In this document: positions 1 to 8,200 of the stretch, one piece after another | How the letters are laid out: the number at the start of each line of letters is the position of its first letter | Numbering within the stretch: position 1 is the stretch's first letter | Program-made: the position numbers and the translations under genes | The notes under the pieces: generated by a model | What the model saw: only the letters and a program-made list of their open reading frames with translations | Told to the model about the DNA's origin: nothing | Databases searched by the model: none | Assembly (NCBI GenBank): GCA_903879775.1 | Contig: CAIRMY010000065.1 | Location: forward strand, 1 to 49,558 | DNA from: an uncultured Bacteroidota bacterium | GTDB taxonomy: Bacteria > Bacteroidota > Bacteroidia > NS11-12g > UBA955 | Length of the DNA: 49,558 nucleotides | Direction: 5' to 3'

Positions 1-570
1 CTTTGAAATTTCTAATTGATGTTTACAACCGAAATTAGCAATTTCCGAAAGCAAATTAGATTTTTCTGATACTGAATTATCCAAATTATTCATAGTTGCA
101 TGATTCAAACTTGGCATTTTAGGATCGTCAAAACCTACATAATCATAATTGTAATCATCTCTTAGCTCAGAGGAGTATTCAGGAGCAATAACTTCCTTAA
201 TTGAAGGAACTTGTTTGTCGAATTTTTTTTCATTCTCCAACTCTTTTGAAGAGCCTGCCGTTTCCGCTTGCTTTTGATCATTTTGATTGAAAGTTTCAAC
301 TGACTTGTTTTCAGACAAGACTCGTTGAGCATCATTCTTATCAACAGGTATATTTAAAGCAATAAACCCGACTAAAGCAATACCAGAAACCACAATCGAC
401 GCTTTTGAAACAACACCCAATTTGGAAAACCAATTTGTATTTGATGTTGCTAAGCTTGGCGCTTGCGGAAGCTGATTTGATATATTCGCCCAAGCAGAAC
501 CCGGTGGAACATCGGTGGCATTGCCCAATGTTTCACGAAAAATTTGATCGATATTTTGATTCTGCTCCAT
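1..570 (-). CDS. Probable anti-sigma factor, single-pass membrane protein (3' end outside window)
   Basis: The frame is open from an ATG at 570 to the window edge (190 codons, no stop), so the C-terminal part is missing. The N-terminal ~45 residues are polar and soluble. One hydrophobic segment follows at about residues 53-73 (ASIVVSGIALVGFIAL core), and then a Ser/Glu/Lys/Asn-rich region likely to be periplasmic. The ATG overlaps the stop of the upstream ECF sigma gene by one base (TAATG), so the two are translationally coupled. A cytosolic domain, one membrane span and a periplasmic tail, placed directly after an ECF sigma gene, is the classic anti-sigma arrangement. I see no zinc-binding HxxxCxxC motif, so this is not a ZAS-type anti-sigma. 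The function is inferred from context and topology rather than from a recognised domain. Confidence 0.6.
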   Translation of the reverse strand, partial: MEQNQNIDQIFRETLGNATDVPPGSAWANISNQLPQAPSLATSNTNWFSKLGVVSKASIVVSGIALVGFIALNIPVDKNDAQRVLSENKSVETFNQNDQKQAETAGSSKELENEKKFDKQVPSIKEVIAPEYSSELRDDYNYDYVGFDDPKMPSLNHATMNNLDNSVSEKSNLLSEIANFGCKHQLEISK

Positions 571-1106
571 TATTTAACAATTTGATTTTGAAGCCATTTT
601 CTAGCTTTAAACATTTGAGACTTACTGGTATTTTCAGTAATATTTAGCATTGAGGCAATTTCTGCATGTGAATATCCCTCAATTGCAAATAAGTTGAATA
701 CAGTTCTGTAGCCAACAGGAAGTTTACCCAATAACTGCATTAAATTTTTCACGTTAATCTCTGAAAGGATATCGCTATCAGAGGGCAAATTTGAATGCGC
801 ATCATTCAAGCTTTCATTAAATTTAGCCTTGCTTTTCTTCAAAGCGTCGAGACACTGATTCACACAAACGCGTTTCAACCACCCTTCTAGGGATCCTTCA
901 AATCTAAAATCGGTTAGTTTTTGAAAAATTTTAATCATGGCTTCTTGAAACATATCTTTTGCGGAATCTTCATCATCTGCATACCGTTTACAAATTGCAA
1001 ATAAAATCGGCGAAAACCTTTGATAAAACTGATACTGTGCAGCTTTGTCGCCCTGTATACAGGCCGCTAACATGATCGATTCCTCTGTTGTTTCCTTTGA
1101 TGTCAT
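570..1106 (-). CDS. ECF-type RNA polymerase sigma factor (sigma-70 family)
   Basis: This 178-aa protein has the two-domain ECF layout. Region 2 spans about residues 23-92 (YQRFSPILFAICKRYADDED, then the DMFQEAM...EGSLEGWLKRV pattern). A short acidic/Ser-rich linker runs to about 118. Region 4 spans about 120-174, with a helix-turn-helix around GYSHAEIASMLNITENTSKS. It would direct RNA polymerase to a small regulon, probably responding to envelope conditions through the downstream membrane protein whose start overlaps this stop codon. The start is an ATG with only 68 bases to the next upstream gene. No TAnnTTTG box lies close to it, so autoregulation from a promoter of its own type is possible but not shown. 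The regulon cannot be deduced from this window. Confidence 0.9.
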   Translation of the reverse strand: MTSKETTEESIMLAACIQGDKAAQYQFYQRFSPILFAICKRYADDEDSAKDMFQEAMIKIFQKLTDFRFEGSLEGWLKRVCVNQCLDALKKSKAKFNESLNDAHSNLPSDSDILSEINVKNLMQLLGKLPVGYRTVFNLFAIEGYSHAEIASMLNITENTSKSQMFKARKWLQNQIVK

Positions 1107-1174
1107 TTGCCCTTCTCATGGCTCAGATTTCTAACAAGATGCCTATGAGCATCAAAAAGTTGCCTAAGCTATAA

Positions 1175-2284
1175 TTATTTTTTCAAGTTTCTTGCAACTA
1201 CAAAAGACAAGTCTGTCAAAACCATTTTTGCATTTGCATTTCTCTCAATATTTGAGATGGCATCTTCAATGCCTAAAATTATTTTTTCGAGTTGGGATAT
1301 TGGAATATCTAAACTGCTAAATTTCTGAATAAAATCTTGCTCTTGTGCAGACCATGAACCCGCTTGCTTACGAAATCCAAAAACCATAATGCCACGAAGA
1401 ATTTCGAGTCCATACAAAAAGAAACTTTTCAATGTTTCACGTCCAATTCCCGACATTTCATCTGCCCATTTCACAGCATCTCCCATTTTTCTTGTGTAAC
1501 AAATGCTCATCCAATTACGCCACTGCTGAAAATATGGATTCTCGGTTTCCTGAGTTAAAGATTTTGCGAGATTTAAGTCACCTTGCGACATCAGTGCAAA
1601 TCGGGAACCATTCACTTCATCTACTTCAAACTCACGCATGAGATATGAGGAAATATCGTCTGTTTTTATTGGAGGGACACGTACCGGCTGGGTTCTAGAA
1701 ATAATTGTATTCAATATTCGATCCGACTTTTCTCCTACCAGCAAGAACAAGGTATTTTGAGGTGGTTCTTCAATAATTTTTAGAAGAACGTTGCCTTCTT
1801 GGCCCATGTATTCGGGAAGCCATAACACCAAGACTTTAAATTCTGATTCAAATGGCTTTAACGACAATCCACGAATGATGGACCGAAGTTCCCGAATTGG
1901 AATGTTTCCTTGCTTATTTTCGGCATCCATGTGCTGCATCCATCCCTCAAAATTCATGTAAGGATTGATTGCCAAAGCAGCACGCCATTCTTTCATATAA
2001 TCGCTGGCTAAATCATCTTTAACTTTTGTTGGATATGGAAAACTAAAATGCAAATCTGGATGCGTATATGTTTCGTACTTTCTGCAGGATGAACATTCGC
2101 CGCAACTATCGTTTTCTTGTCTTTTCAAACAAGAAACATACTGTGCATATGCCAATGCCATGGGTAAAGTTCCACTACCTGGCTTGCCTAGAAAAAGCTG
2201 CGCATGCGGTATTCTACCTGCATTCACACCATCTATTAATTGCTTTTTGAGAGACGTTTGTCCTACAACTTTATAAAACCTCAT
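1175..2284 (-). CDS. holB: DNA polymerase III delta' subunit (clamp-loader AAA+ family)
   Basis: This 369-aa clamp-loader subunit opens with VVGQTSLKKQL and IPHAQLFLGKPGSG, as in the DnaX/HolB family. A zinc-binding-like cysteine set follows at C52, C61, C64 and C67 (CGECSSC). The Walker A position reads GKPGSGTL, so the catalytic Lys-Thr of an active P-loop is missing, as expected for the non-hydrolysing delta' subunit. The sensor/SRC region reads ISRTQPVR, with Thr in place of the Cys. I chose the ATG at 2284, which overlaps the upstream stop by one base (TGATG); an in-frame TTG one codon earlier is less likely. The protein acts in the cytoplasm in the replisome clamp loader. It sits at the end of the greA-HIT-lgt-like run. 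Confidence 0.88.
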   Translation of the reverse strand: MRFYKVVGQTSLKKQLIDGVNAGRIPHAQLFLGKPGSGTLPMALAYAQYVSCLKRQENDSCGECSSCRKYETYTHPDLHFSFPYPTKVKDDLASDYMKEWRAALAINPYMNFEGWMQHMDAENKQGNIPIRELRSIIRGLSLKPFESEFKVLVLWLPEYMGQEGNVLLKIIEEPPQNTLFLLVGEKSDRILNTIISRTQPVRVPPIKTDDISSYLMREFEVDEVNGSRFALMSQGDLNLAKSLTQETENPYFQQWRNWMSICYTRKMGDAVKWADEMSGIGRETLKSFFLYGLEILRGIMVFGFRKQAGSWSAQEQDFIQKFSSLDIPISQLEKIILGIEDAISNIERNANAKMVLTDLSFVVARNLKK

Positions 2285-3060
2285 CAATAACTAATTTTAT
2301 GTTTGCGCAAACGATTCACATAGACGATAAAGCAAGTTAAAATAACCAAAACCGCAATAAACTGACTATGGGTTAACACATCTTGTATGATGTAGCCCCT
2401 TGATTCATCGCCACGATAATTTTCAGTGATAAATCGCACTATTCCATATAAAATTCCATAGATTAAGAAAAGTTCTCCATTGAATTTTTTATATTGACTG
2501 TAAATATACATAAAAGCTACAATCGTTAGAATTGCCAATGAATCCCACAATTGAACTGGGTATAAAGGCACATTTAAAGGATTAGCGGCAGATTTTGGAT
2601 TGGTAAATATCACACCTAAATTGGGTGAACACGGTATTCCATGGCAACACCCTGCCATAAAGCAACCAATTTTGCCAAAGCCATGAACGAGCGCACCAGC
2701 AATTGCAATATAATCAAAACCTACAGCCACTGAAATTTTATGTTTCCTAAACCACCATACGAGTAAAGGTATGGTCACTAAAAAAGATCCGTAGAATACA
2801 AAACCTTGACCTAAATTTTTTACCATTTCCGAAGGATTCGATAAAAAATACATTGGTTTTTCTAGATAATAAAAAAGCTTCCCACCAACGAAAACCGAAG
2901 CAAAGCACCAGAGAAATAGTTCACTAATATCATCGATTGACAAATTGATTTTTTTTCTTTTAAAATAGAAGAAAAGGAATGCCATAAGAACACCGAGCAT
3001 AATAAAAAAGCCATAACTAAATACAACAAAATTACCTATGTGGAACAACTCAGGATACAT
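2284..3060 (-). CDS. Lgt-family membrane protein, CCHG variant (prolipoprotein diacylglyceryl transferase-like)
   Basis: This 258-aa protein has about seven hydrophobic segments. It shares the Lgt topology and landmarks: an N-terminal FSYGFF segment, GQGFVFYGSFL around residues 84-94, and a His-containing signature at about 126-141. That signature reads HGFGKIGCFMAGCCHG instead of the classical HGRIGNFINGE, so the catalytic Arg and Asn positions of E. coli Lgt are Lys and Cys. Cysteines at 133, 138, 139 and 144 form a cluster. This variant defines a separate Lgt-like subfamily. It may transfer diacylglycerol to lipoprotein cysteines or act on another substrate. The ATG lies 5 bases after a perfect TACATTTG box at 3073-3066, so it probably has its own promoter. 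Its stop overlaps the holB start. Confidence 0.72.
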   Translation of the reverse strand: MYPELFHIGNFVVFSYGFFIMLGVLMAFLFFYFKRKKINLSIDDISELFLWCFASVFVGGKLFYYLEKPMYFLSNPSEMVKNLGQGFVFYGSFLVTIPLLVWWFRKHKISVAVGFDYIAIAGALVHGFGKIGCFMAGCCHGIPCSPNLGVIFTNPKSAANPLNVPLYPVQLWDSLAILTIVAFMYIYSQYKKFNGELFLIYGILYGIVRFITENYRGDESRGYIIQDVLTHSQFIAVLVILTCFIVYVNRLRKHKISY

Positions 3061-3065
3061 GAATA

Positions 3066-3073
3066 CAAATGTA
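3066..3073 (-). promoter_or_regulatory. Bacteroidota-type -7 promoter box before the lgt-like gene
   Basis: On the minus strand this reads TACATTTG, a perfect match to the TAnnTTTG -7 consensus of the Bacteroidota primary sigma factor. Only 5 bases (TATTC) separate it from the ATG at 3060, so initiation would be at or next to the start codon. No clear -33 TTG element was seen. Confidence 0.5.
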
Positions 3074-3094
3074 GACGAATTGAAGAAAGAATGG

Positions 3095-3487
3095 TTAAAT
3101 GAAAGCTTTTATTTTAGCCGCAATTTGGGCCAATTCATCTTGTGAAGGCTGAAGTTTTGCTCGGGTAAAATTCAAATCATCGGCTGAATTTATTGGCACT
3201 AAATGAATATGCGTATGAGGAACTTCCAATCCAATTACTGAGGTTCCAATACGTTTACAGGGAATTGCAGATTTTATGGCTTTGGCAACAGGCATAGCAA
3301 ATGCCCAAAGTGCTTTTAATTGATCTTCAGACATATCGAAAATGTAATCCATCTCTGCTTTTGGCAAACATAGTACATGTCCCATCACCAAAGGTGAAAT
3401 ATCTAAAAACGCAATATGCGCATCATCTTCATGAATTTTATGGCAAGGAATTTCACCAGCTATAATTTTGGAGAAGATTGTAGACAT
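3095..3487 (-). CDS. HIT family nucleotide-binding/hydrolase protein
   Basis: This 130-aa histidine-triad protein carries the catalytic HxHxHxx motif at residues 91-97 (HTHIHLV). The N-terminal half is typical of the family (IFSKIIAGEIPCHKIHEDD, then LVMGHVLCLPK). Family members hydrolyse phosphoramidates or dinucleotides such as AppppA and AMP-lysine in the cytoplasm; the exact substrate cannot be read from the sequence. Length and motifs are complete. The ATG is 8 bases downstream of the greA stop, so the two are likely co-transcribed. A separate promoter box lies between this gene and the lgt-like gene that follows. Confidence 0.93.
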   Translation of the reverse strand: MSTIFSKIIAGEIPCHKIHEDDAHIAFLDISPLVMGHVLCLPKAEMDYIFDMSEDQLKALWAFAMPVAKAIKSAIPCKRIGTSVIGLEVPHTHIHLVPINSADDLNFTRAKLQPSQDELAQIAAKIKAFI

Positions 3488-3495
3488 AAAAAGAA

Positions 3496-3969
3496 TTAAA
3501 CGAAAATTTCCAGAATTTCCAATTTCACGACACCCGCAGGCACTTGAATTTCAATAACTTCACCAACTGCATGACCCAACAAACCTGCGCCAATAGCGCT
3601 TTTTACAGAAATTTTATTCTCTTTAAGATTGGCTTCTTTTTCAGATACCAACATATAAACAGCCTCTTTTCCAACGTTATGATTTCTAACTTTCACTTTG
3701 CATAGGATACTTACTTTACTGGTGTCGAGTTGAGTGGCATCAATCACACGTGCATTCGCCAACAAACTATCCATTTGAGCAATTCGATCTTCTAGGTGAC
3801 CTTGTTCTTCCTTAGCAGCATCATATTCGGCATTCTCACTTAAATCGCCTTTATCTCTCGCTTCTGCAATTGCCTGAATAATCTTAGGACGCTCAATATG
3901 CTTTAACTGATAAAGTTCTTCCTTAATTGCGTCTAGACCCTCTTGGGTAAAATATTGAATGTTGCTCAT
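3496..3969 (-). CDS. greA: Transcription elongation factor GreA
   Basis: This 157-aa protein has the full GreA structure. The N-terminal coiled coil (about 1-75) contains the DLSENAEYDAAKEEQ tip region, whose acidic residues enter the RNA polymerase secondary channel and stimulate transcript cleavage. An FKBP-like C-terminal domain (about 80-157) ends in IQVPAGVVKLEILEI. It rescues backtracked polymerase. It is the first gene of a greA-HIT pair. Upstream lies a strong inverted repeat (4001-4037) with a T-run on this strand, which ends the preceding surface-protein operon. A TATATTTG box upstream of that repeat and a near-match between the repeat and the ATG are both possible promoters. Confidence 0.96.
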   Translation of the reverse strand: MSNIQYFTQEGLDAIKEELYQLKHIERPKIIQAIAEARDKGDLSENAEYDAAKEEQGHLEDRIAQMDSLLANARVIDATQLDTSKVSILCKVKVRNHNVGKEAVYMLVSEKEANLKENKISVKSAIGAGLLGHAVGEVIEIQVPAGVVKLEILEIFV

Positions 3970-3996
3970 TTTGTTTGTTTTAAAAGCTAATTGACT

Positions 3997-4037
3997 AAAA
4001 AAAATGTTGCATCAATGCGAACATTGATGCAACATTT
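3997..4037 (-). terminator. Rho-independent terminator of the surface-protein operon / hairpin in the greA leader
   Basis: A perfect 13-bp inverted repeat (4005-4017 with 4022-4034) flanks the tetraloop CGAA; three further A-T pairs extend it to 16 bp. On the minus strand it is followed directly by eight T residues (4004-3997). It lies 27 bases after the stop of the PorV-like gene. No T-run follows on the plus strand, so it acts in the minus direction only. Confidence 0.8.
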
Positions 4038-4040
4038 ATA

Positions 4041-4048
4041 CAAATATA
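4041..4048 (-). promoter_or_regulatory. TATATTTG box upstream of the greA hairpin
   Basis: A perfect TAnnTTTG match on the minus strand, ending 4 bases before the extended hairpin arm. If it is active, the greA transcript would begin at the foot of the hairpin-plus-U-run, which could attenuate or protect it. The match could also be chance in an AT-rich gap. Confidence 0.35.
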
Positions 4049-4063
4049 ATAAATTTTTAATTG

Positions 4064-5191
4064 TTATTTCGATGTACCTAAACCAATTCTAATTCCAAAA
4101 GAGTGTATTCCACCAAAAGGATTTGTAAAACGGTAACTATAGTCTAAAGAAACAACACTTTCGTTATCGTCGTCACCATCTATATGCCAATCGTAACTGA
4201 TACCAGCAAAAGGACCAGTTAATGCAGACGTTCTAGTTTCTTCATCAAATATTCCTTCCTGATAAGTATAACCGCCACGAAGCATCAACATGTTTTTATA
4301 AGCATATTCAGCCGATAATGTGGTTTGGTTAGCACTAAATGCGTTGTTGGTAAACCCAAAACCAAGTGTCAAACGATTGTCGTATTGCTTAGGGTCATTA
4401 TCCAATTTTACATCATAAGAAGCAGCAATATTTAACATTGCCGGCATTTTGATTGAAGTTGTTTTCACTTCCATGGTTTTGTCATAGCTCCCATTTTGAA
4501 TAAGCGCTTTAAAACTTAAACCATCGCCAGAGAAATCCATATCCGGACCAATATTCTTGATCGAAATACCAAACTTAAAGTCGTTCTTTTTAAGTTTACT
4601 TGCGCCAGGACTTAAAGTAGTAGCATATTGAACCCCCGCGTCTAAAACCATGCCGGTAGCAGAAGCATCTGGAATGCCTTCTGTGACCATTCTTGCAGTG
4701 ATCCCCGCTGAAATGGTTCTGCTAAAACTTTTTGAATACGACAAAGCAATATTTGTCATGTTCACTCTATAAGTTCCTATTCCGCCGTATGGATTTGTTT
4801 CTGTTGTAATTTCAATTGGGTCAATACCAAATTGCATAATTTGAACACCAATAGTACCTGCATCGTCATCTTCGCCAAGTTTTTGAGCAAATCCAACATT
4901 GTTAATGCCAATACCAGATCCAACCAACCATTCCGTACGGCTGAATATCAATTCGGTACGGTTAATCATGCGATCTAACCCCGCTACATTCATAAACATA
5001 GCTTCAACGCCCATTACAGATCCACCATTAGACCAACCCATTCCTGAACTACGACTCCAACCGTTGATGGTTAATTGCGCAGCACCAGCTTGACCTTGTC
5101 TTTCTGGGTTACCAGCAAAAGCCTTATTGCTCAGACCACCCAATATCAGAGAAAGTCCTATTGCGTATATATGATTTAATTTTAATTTCAT
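4064..5191 (-). CDS. PorV/PorQ family outer-membrane protein
   Basis: This 375-aa protein has a signal peptide (about 1-26, ending NKAFA) and then the PorV/PorQ-type beginning: QAGAAQLTING, the SSGMGWSNG segment, and AMFMNVAGLDR. The remainder alternates short amphipathic strands and ends in FGGIHSFGIRIGLG, as expected for an outer-membrane barrel of the FadL-like PorV/PorQ class. PorV itself shuttles type IX secretion cargo to the attachment complex. This paralogue lies 11 bases downstream of a gene for a giant protein with a type IX-like C-terminal domain, suggesting a dedicated partner for that protein. It is the last gene of the operon before the terminator at 3997-4037. The family call is firm; the specific role is inferred. 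Confidence 0.82.
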   Translation of the reverse strand: MKLKLNHIYAIGLSLILGGLSNKAFAGNPERQGQAGAAQLTINGWSRSSGMGWSNGGSVMGVEAMFMNVAGLDRMINRTELIFSRTEWLVGSGIGINNVGFAQKLGEDDDAGTIGVQIMQFGIDPIEITTETNPYGGIGTYRVNMTNIALSYSKSFSRTISAGITARMVTEGIPDASATGMVLDAGVQYATTLSPGASKLKKNDFKFGISIKNIGPDMDFSGDGLSFKALIQNGSYDKTMEVKTTSIKMPAMLNIAASYDVKLDNDPKQYDNRLTLGFGFTNNAFSANQTTLSAEYAYKNMLMLRGGYTYQEGIFDEETRTSALTGPFAGISYDWHIDGDDDNESVVSLDYSYRFTNPFGGIHSFGIRIGLGTSK

Positions 5192-5202
5192 CTTTTAAAT
5201 TA

Positions 5203-8200
5203 TTAATAGGTATCTAAATCTACAGCATGCATAATACCATACCATCTTACAATTTTCTCGCCTAAATCTTTGGCTTTTACATGTATCAAATACAAACCAC
5301 TGGAAATTGGAACATTGCTGTTATTTTTCAAATCCCACTGGTAATATGTATCCGTATCATCTTTTTTAACCTTACGAATTAAATTACCCGCCATATCAAA
5401 AATTGTGATTGTACAAGTTGGAGGCAAATTGGTAATTTTAACTCGAGAATCTACAGGGCTATTTTCATATTCGCTGTAACCTCTATATGGGTTAGGAACT
5501 ACATTTACCATATCCAAAGATTTCTTACCAGCGGCTTCTGTTAATTTAGGAGCAATCGTTGCGCCATCAAAATTATATCTAGGCAATGTGTACAAAGGCT
5601 TACCAGCTCCATCTAATTCAGCACTTGCGTAAGTTGTATAAGCTTTCTTAACACGTACTTTTATTTTCACGTCTGTTGGTGGAACACCGTTAACCATTTT
5701 ATAACCACCTGCTAAATAAGTAGGAATCACCCAATTTACTTGAGATAAAATTCTAGTCTTCTCACTCGTGCTAGGAGCACCTCCTGCAGCCGTGGCTTCT
5801 AAACCAGTTCTAAATCTTGTAAAATCTCCATCTCCTTCACCTAAGTATCTAGATCCTTGTACGTTACGAGCAATACCATGTCTGCCGGTTCCAAAAATAT
5901 AGATGAAATGCTTTCCACCAATTGCTGGGTAGTTTCCATTATCATTAAATACATTATCGGTTGGGTTCCAGATCATGTCTCTGCCATTTTCACCAGCCAA
6001 GTAACTATCTTCTCCAAAAGCAATTGCCAAACGTTCACCCGTTTCCAAGTTTATTGCATAGCCAGGGAACCAACCTAATCCTTTATTTCCAGCTATATCC
6101 AAACCGTCTTTATCTTTAGAAGTACCCCAACGCATGTTAAATTTAGCCATTTGACCTTCTGTACTGTTTTTAACCTCGTCGTCTCCCATTTCTATGACTG
6201 GACAACGTGTCCATTTACTTTTATCTTTGGTAATTACCAATTCAAAGCTATTTAACTCTGCCATCGGATTTTGCAACCATGTTGCGTTACCCGACCATGC
6301 AAATCCATAAGTATTGGCTCCCGTAGTGGCACTATACTTTTCACGTGCAGTTAAACCATAAGGTGCAATTCTACCATTCCAAATACGCTCATACGCCTGA
6401 CCTGGATCAACTGGCGTAGAACCATCTGATAAGAAAAAGTCATGCGAATATCCGTCGAAAGGAGTCGCCCCACGGCCAGCATTACCTGCTCGAATCCAAT
6501 TTGTCCAAGGATTTGAAGCTGGAGCAGCATCGTTATCAACCACGGCAGTTAACCATTGTTTGCCATTATCTTCCCATTCAATAGACCAATCAATTAAACC
6601 ATTCGATGGATCAGCAACTCCATTCTCACCTGGGTTAAAAGTTTGCGTAATTTCAATACTCAAACCCCAATCTGCCAAAGTTTCTTTGGTTCTATTGTTC
6701 GAACCTTTTTTACCCTGAACAGATTCAAAGCGGTATGCCAATGTAGTATCTGAAAAAATGGTATCGTTACCCAATGGATCGTGTTTTACCAAAATCCACT
6801 GTGTATTTTTTGTAATAGAATCTTTTAAACCAGCAGTAATTGATGCCTTATTCTCTTTCATGTACAATTCGAATTTGGCATTTGGAACTTTCAAAGGATC
6901 AACAACTTTAACATTTACAGGTCCGGCACCTCCAATATAAGTTGGAGTGTTATCAAACCCATTTTTCAAAATTGTATCAATTGTTTCTTTAGTAAATTCC
7001 AATGCATTTCCACCATTTCCTCTACCAGCGATTCGATTTAAACTTGGACCACTGCCGTATCCAGAATTTAATTCAGTACCAAAATTTTCCGGAATTGGAT
7101 CATGAGGGACAGTGGCGTAAACTTTAATATTTCTGCGACCTGCCAAGAATTGGTTTGGATCAATTTGCAAAGAGTCATCAGACAAAATTGCATAACTCAT
7201 AACCAAATAGTAGTATTTCTTGAAGTCAATTAAACGCGTATTAGAACTAGTAGAAAACAAATCATTCTTAATGCTGTACGTATGTTGTACACCTTTATCT
7301 GAACCATCAACTTTTTCTACTGGTATTAACTGAGCCAATTTTGGATCGAATACACGGTTAATGATTTGACCTCTATTGTTTTTAATGTCACATTGAAACA
7401 ACAAACGAGCTTTGTCTACATTTTCTAAATCTCCGGTATTTACAGTTGCATCTTTTAACTGATACACCAAATATCCTTCAAATTTATATGTTTTTATTTT
7501 GTTGTTCGCATCCTTATATATCTCTTTGTAATTTTCAACTTTGCTAGAATTTGTGTTCAAAAACTTCATCACCAATTCTTGGTTTAATTCCTGAATTTCA
7601 ATATCTGGTGCATTTGGACCATCCAAAATTTTGAAATTATTGTTAAACAATGTTTGAGCCTTATCTGATGCCAATTGTAATAAACGCAATGAACCTGTTC
7701 CCAAGCATGGAGCACCTGCTCCACCACTTGTGGTTCTCGCCCAAACAACACCAACTGTTATACGTTGAACTTGACCTGGACGTAACAAGAAAGGTCCGGT
7801 AGACTGGATAAAACGACGGTCACCAGGACGGTTACCAGCAGATTTTTCATCCCAACATTCTCCCACAAAACCTGGATCGGTACTACCAGGAAACATATAA
7901 TTACAAACCCTAGAGCCTCCAAAGCCATTTCCACCCCAAGTTACATTTTGTCCACCTGCCCATTTTCCCATCAGGAAGTTGTAATAAGCATTGGCATTTC
8001 TTGGATTACCAGTAACAGGGTCACTCGTATTGTTGTAATACATAAAGTGACTCAAACCCATTTGTTTTCCTGCAGTATCTGTTGGACCTTCAAAATAGTC
8101 AACTCCAATGGTTGGTGGATTCAATCCATAACCCAAAACACCCTCATCATCATCATCACCATTATAACAATATCCAAGACCACGGCCTACATCACAACCT

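Noticed and set aside
1138..1153. Small hairpin GATGC-N6-GCATC between holB and the sigma gene
   Set aside because: Only a 5-bp stem with no T tract in either direction; not convincing as a terminator or regulator.
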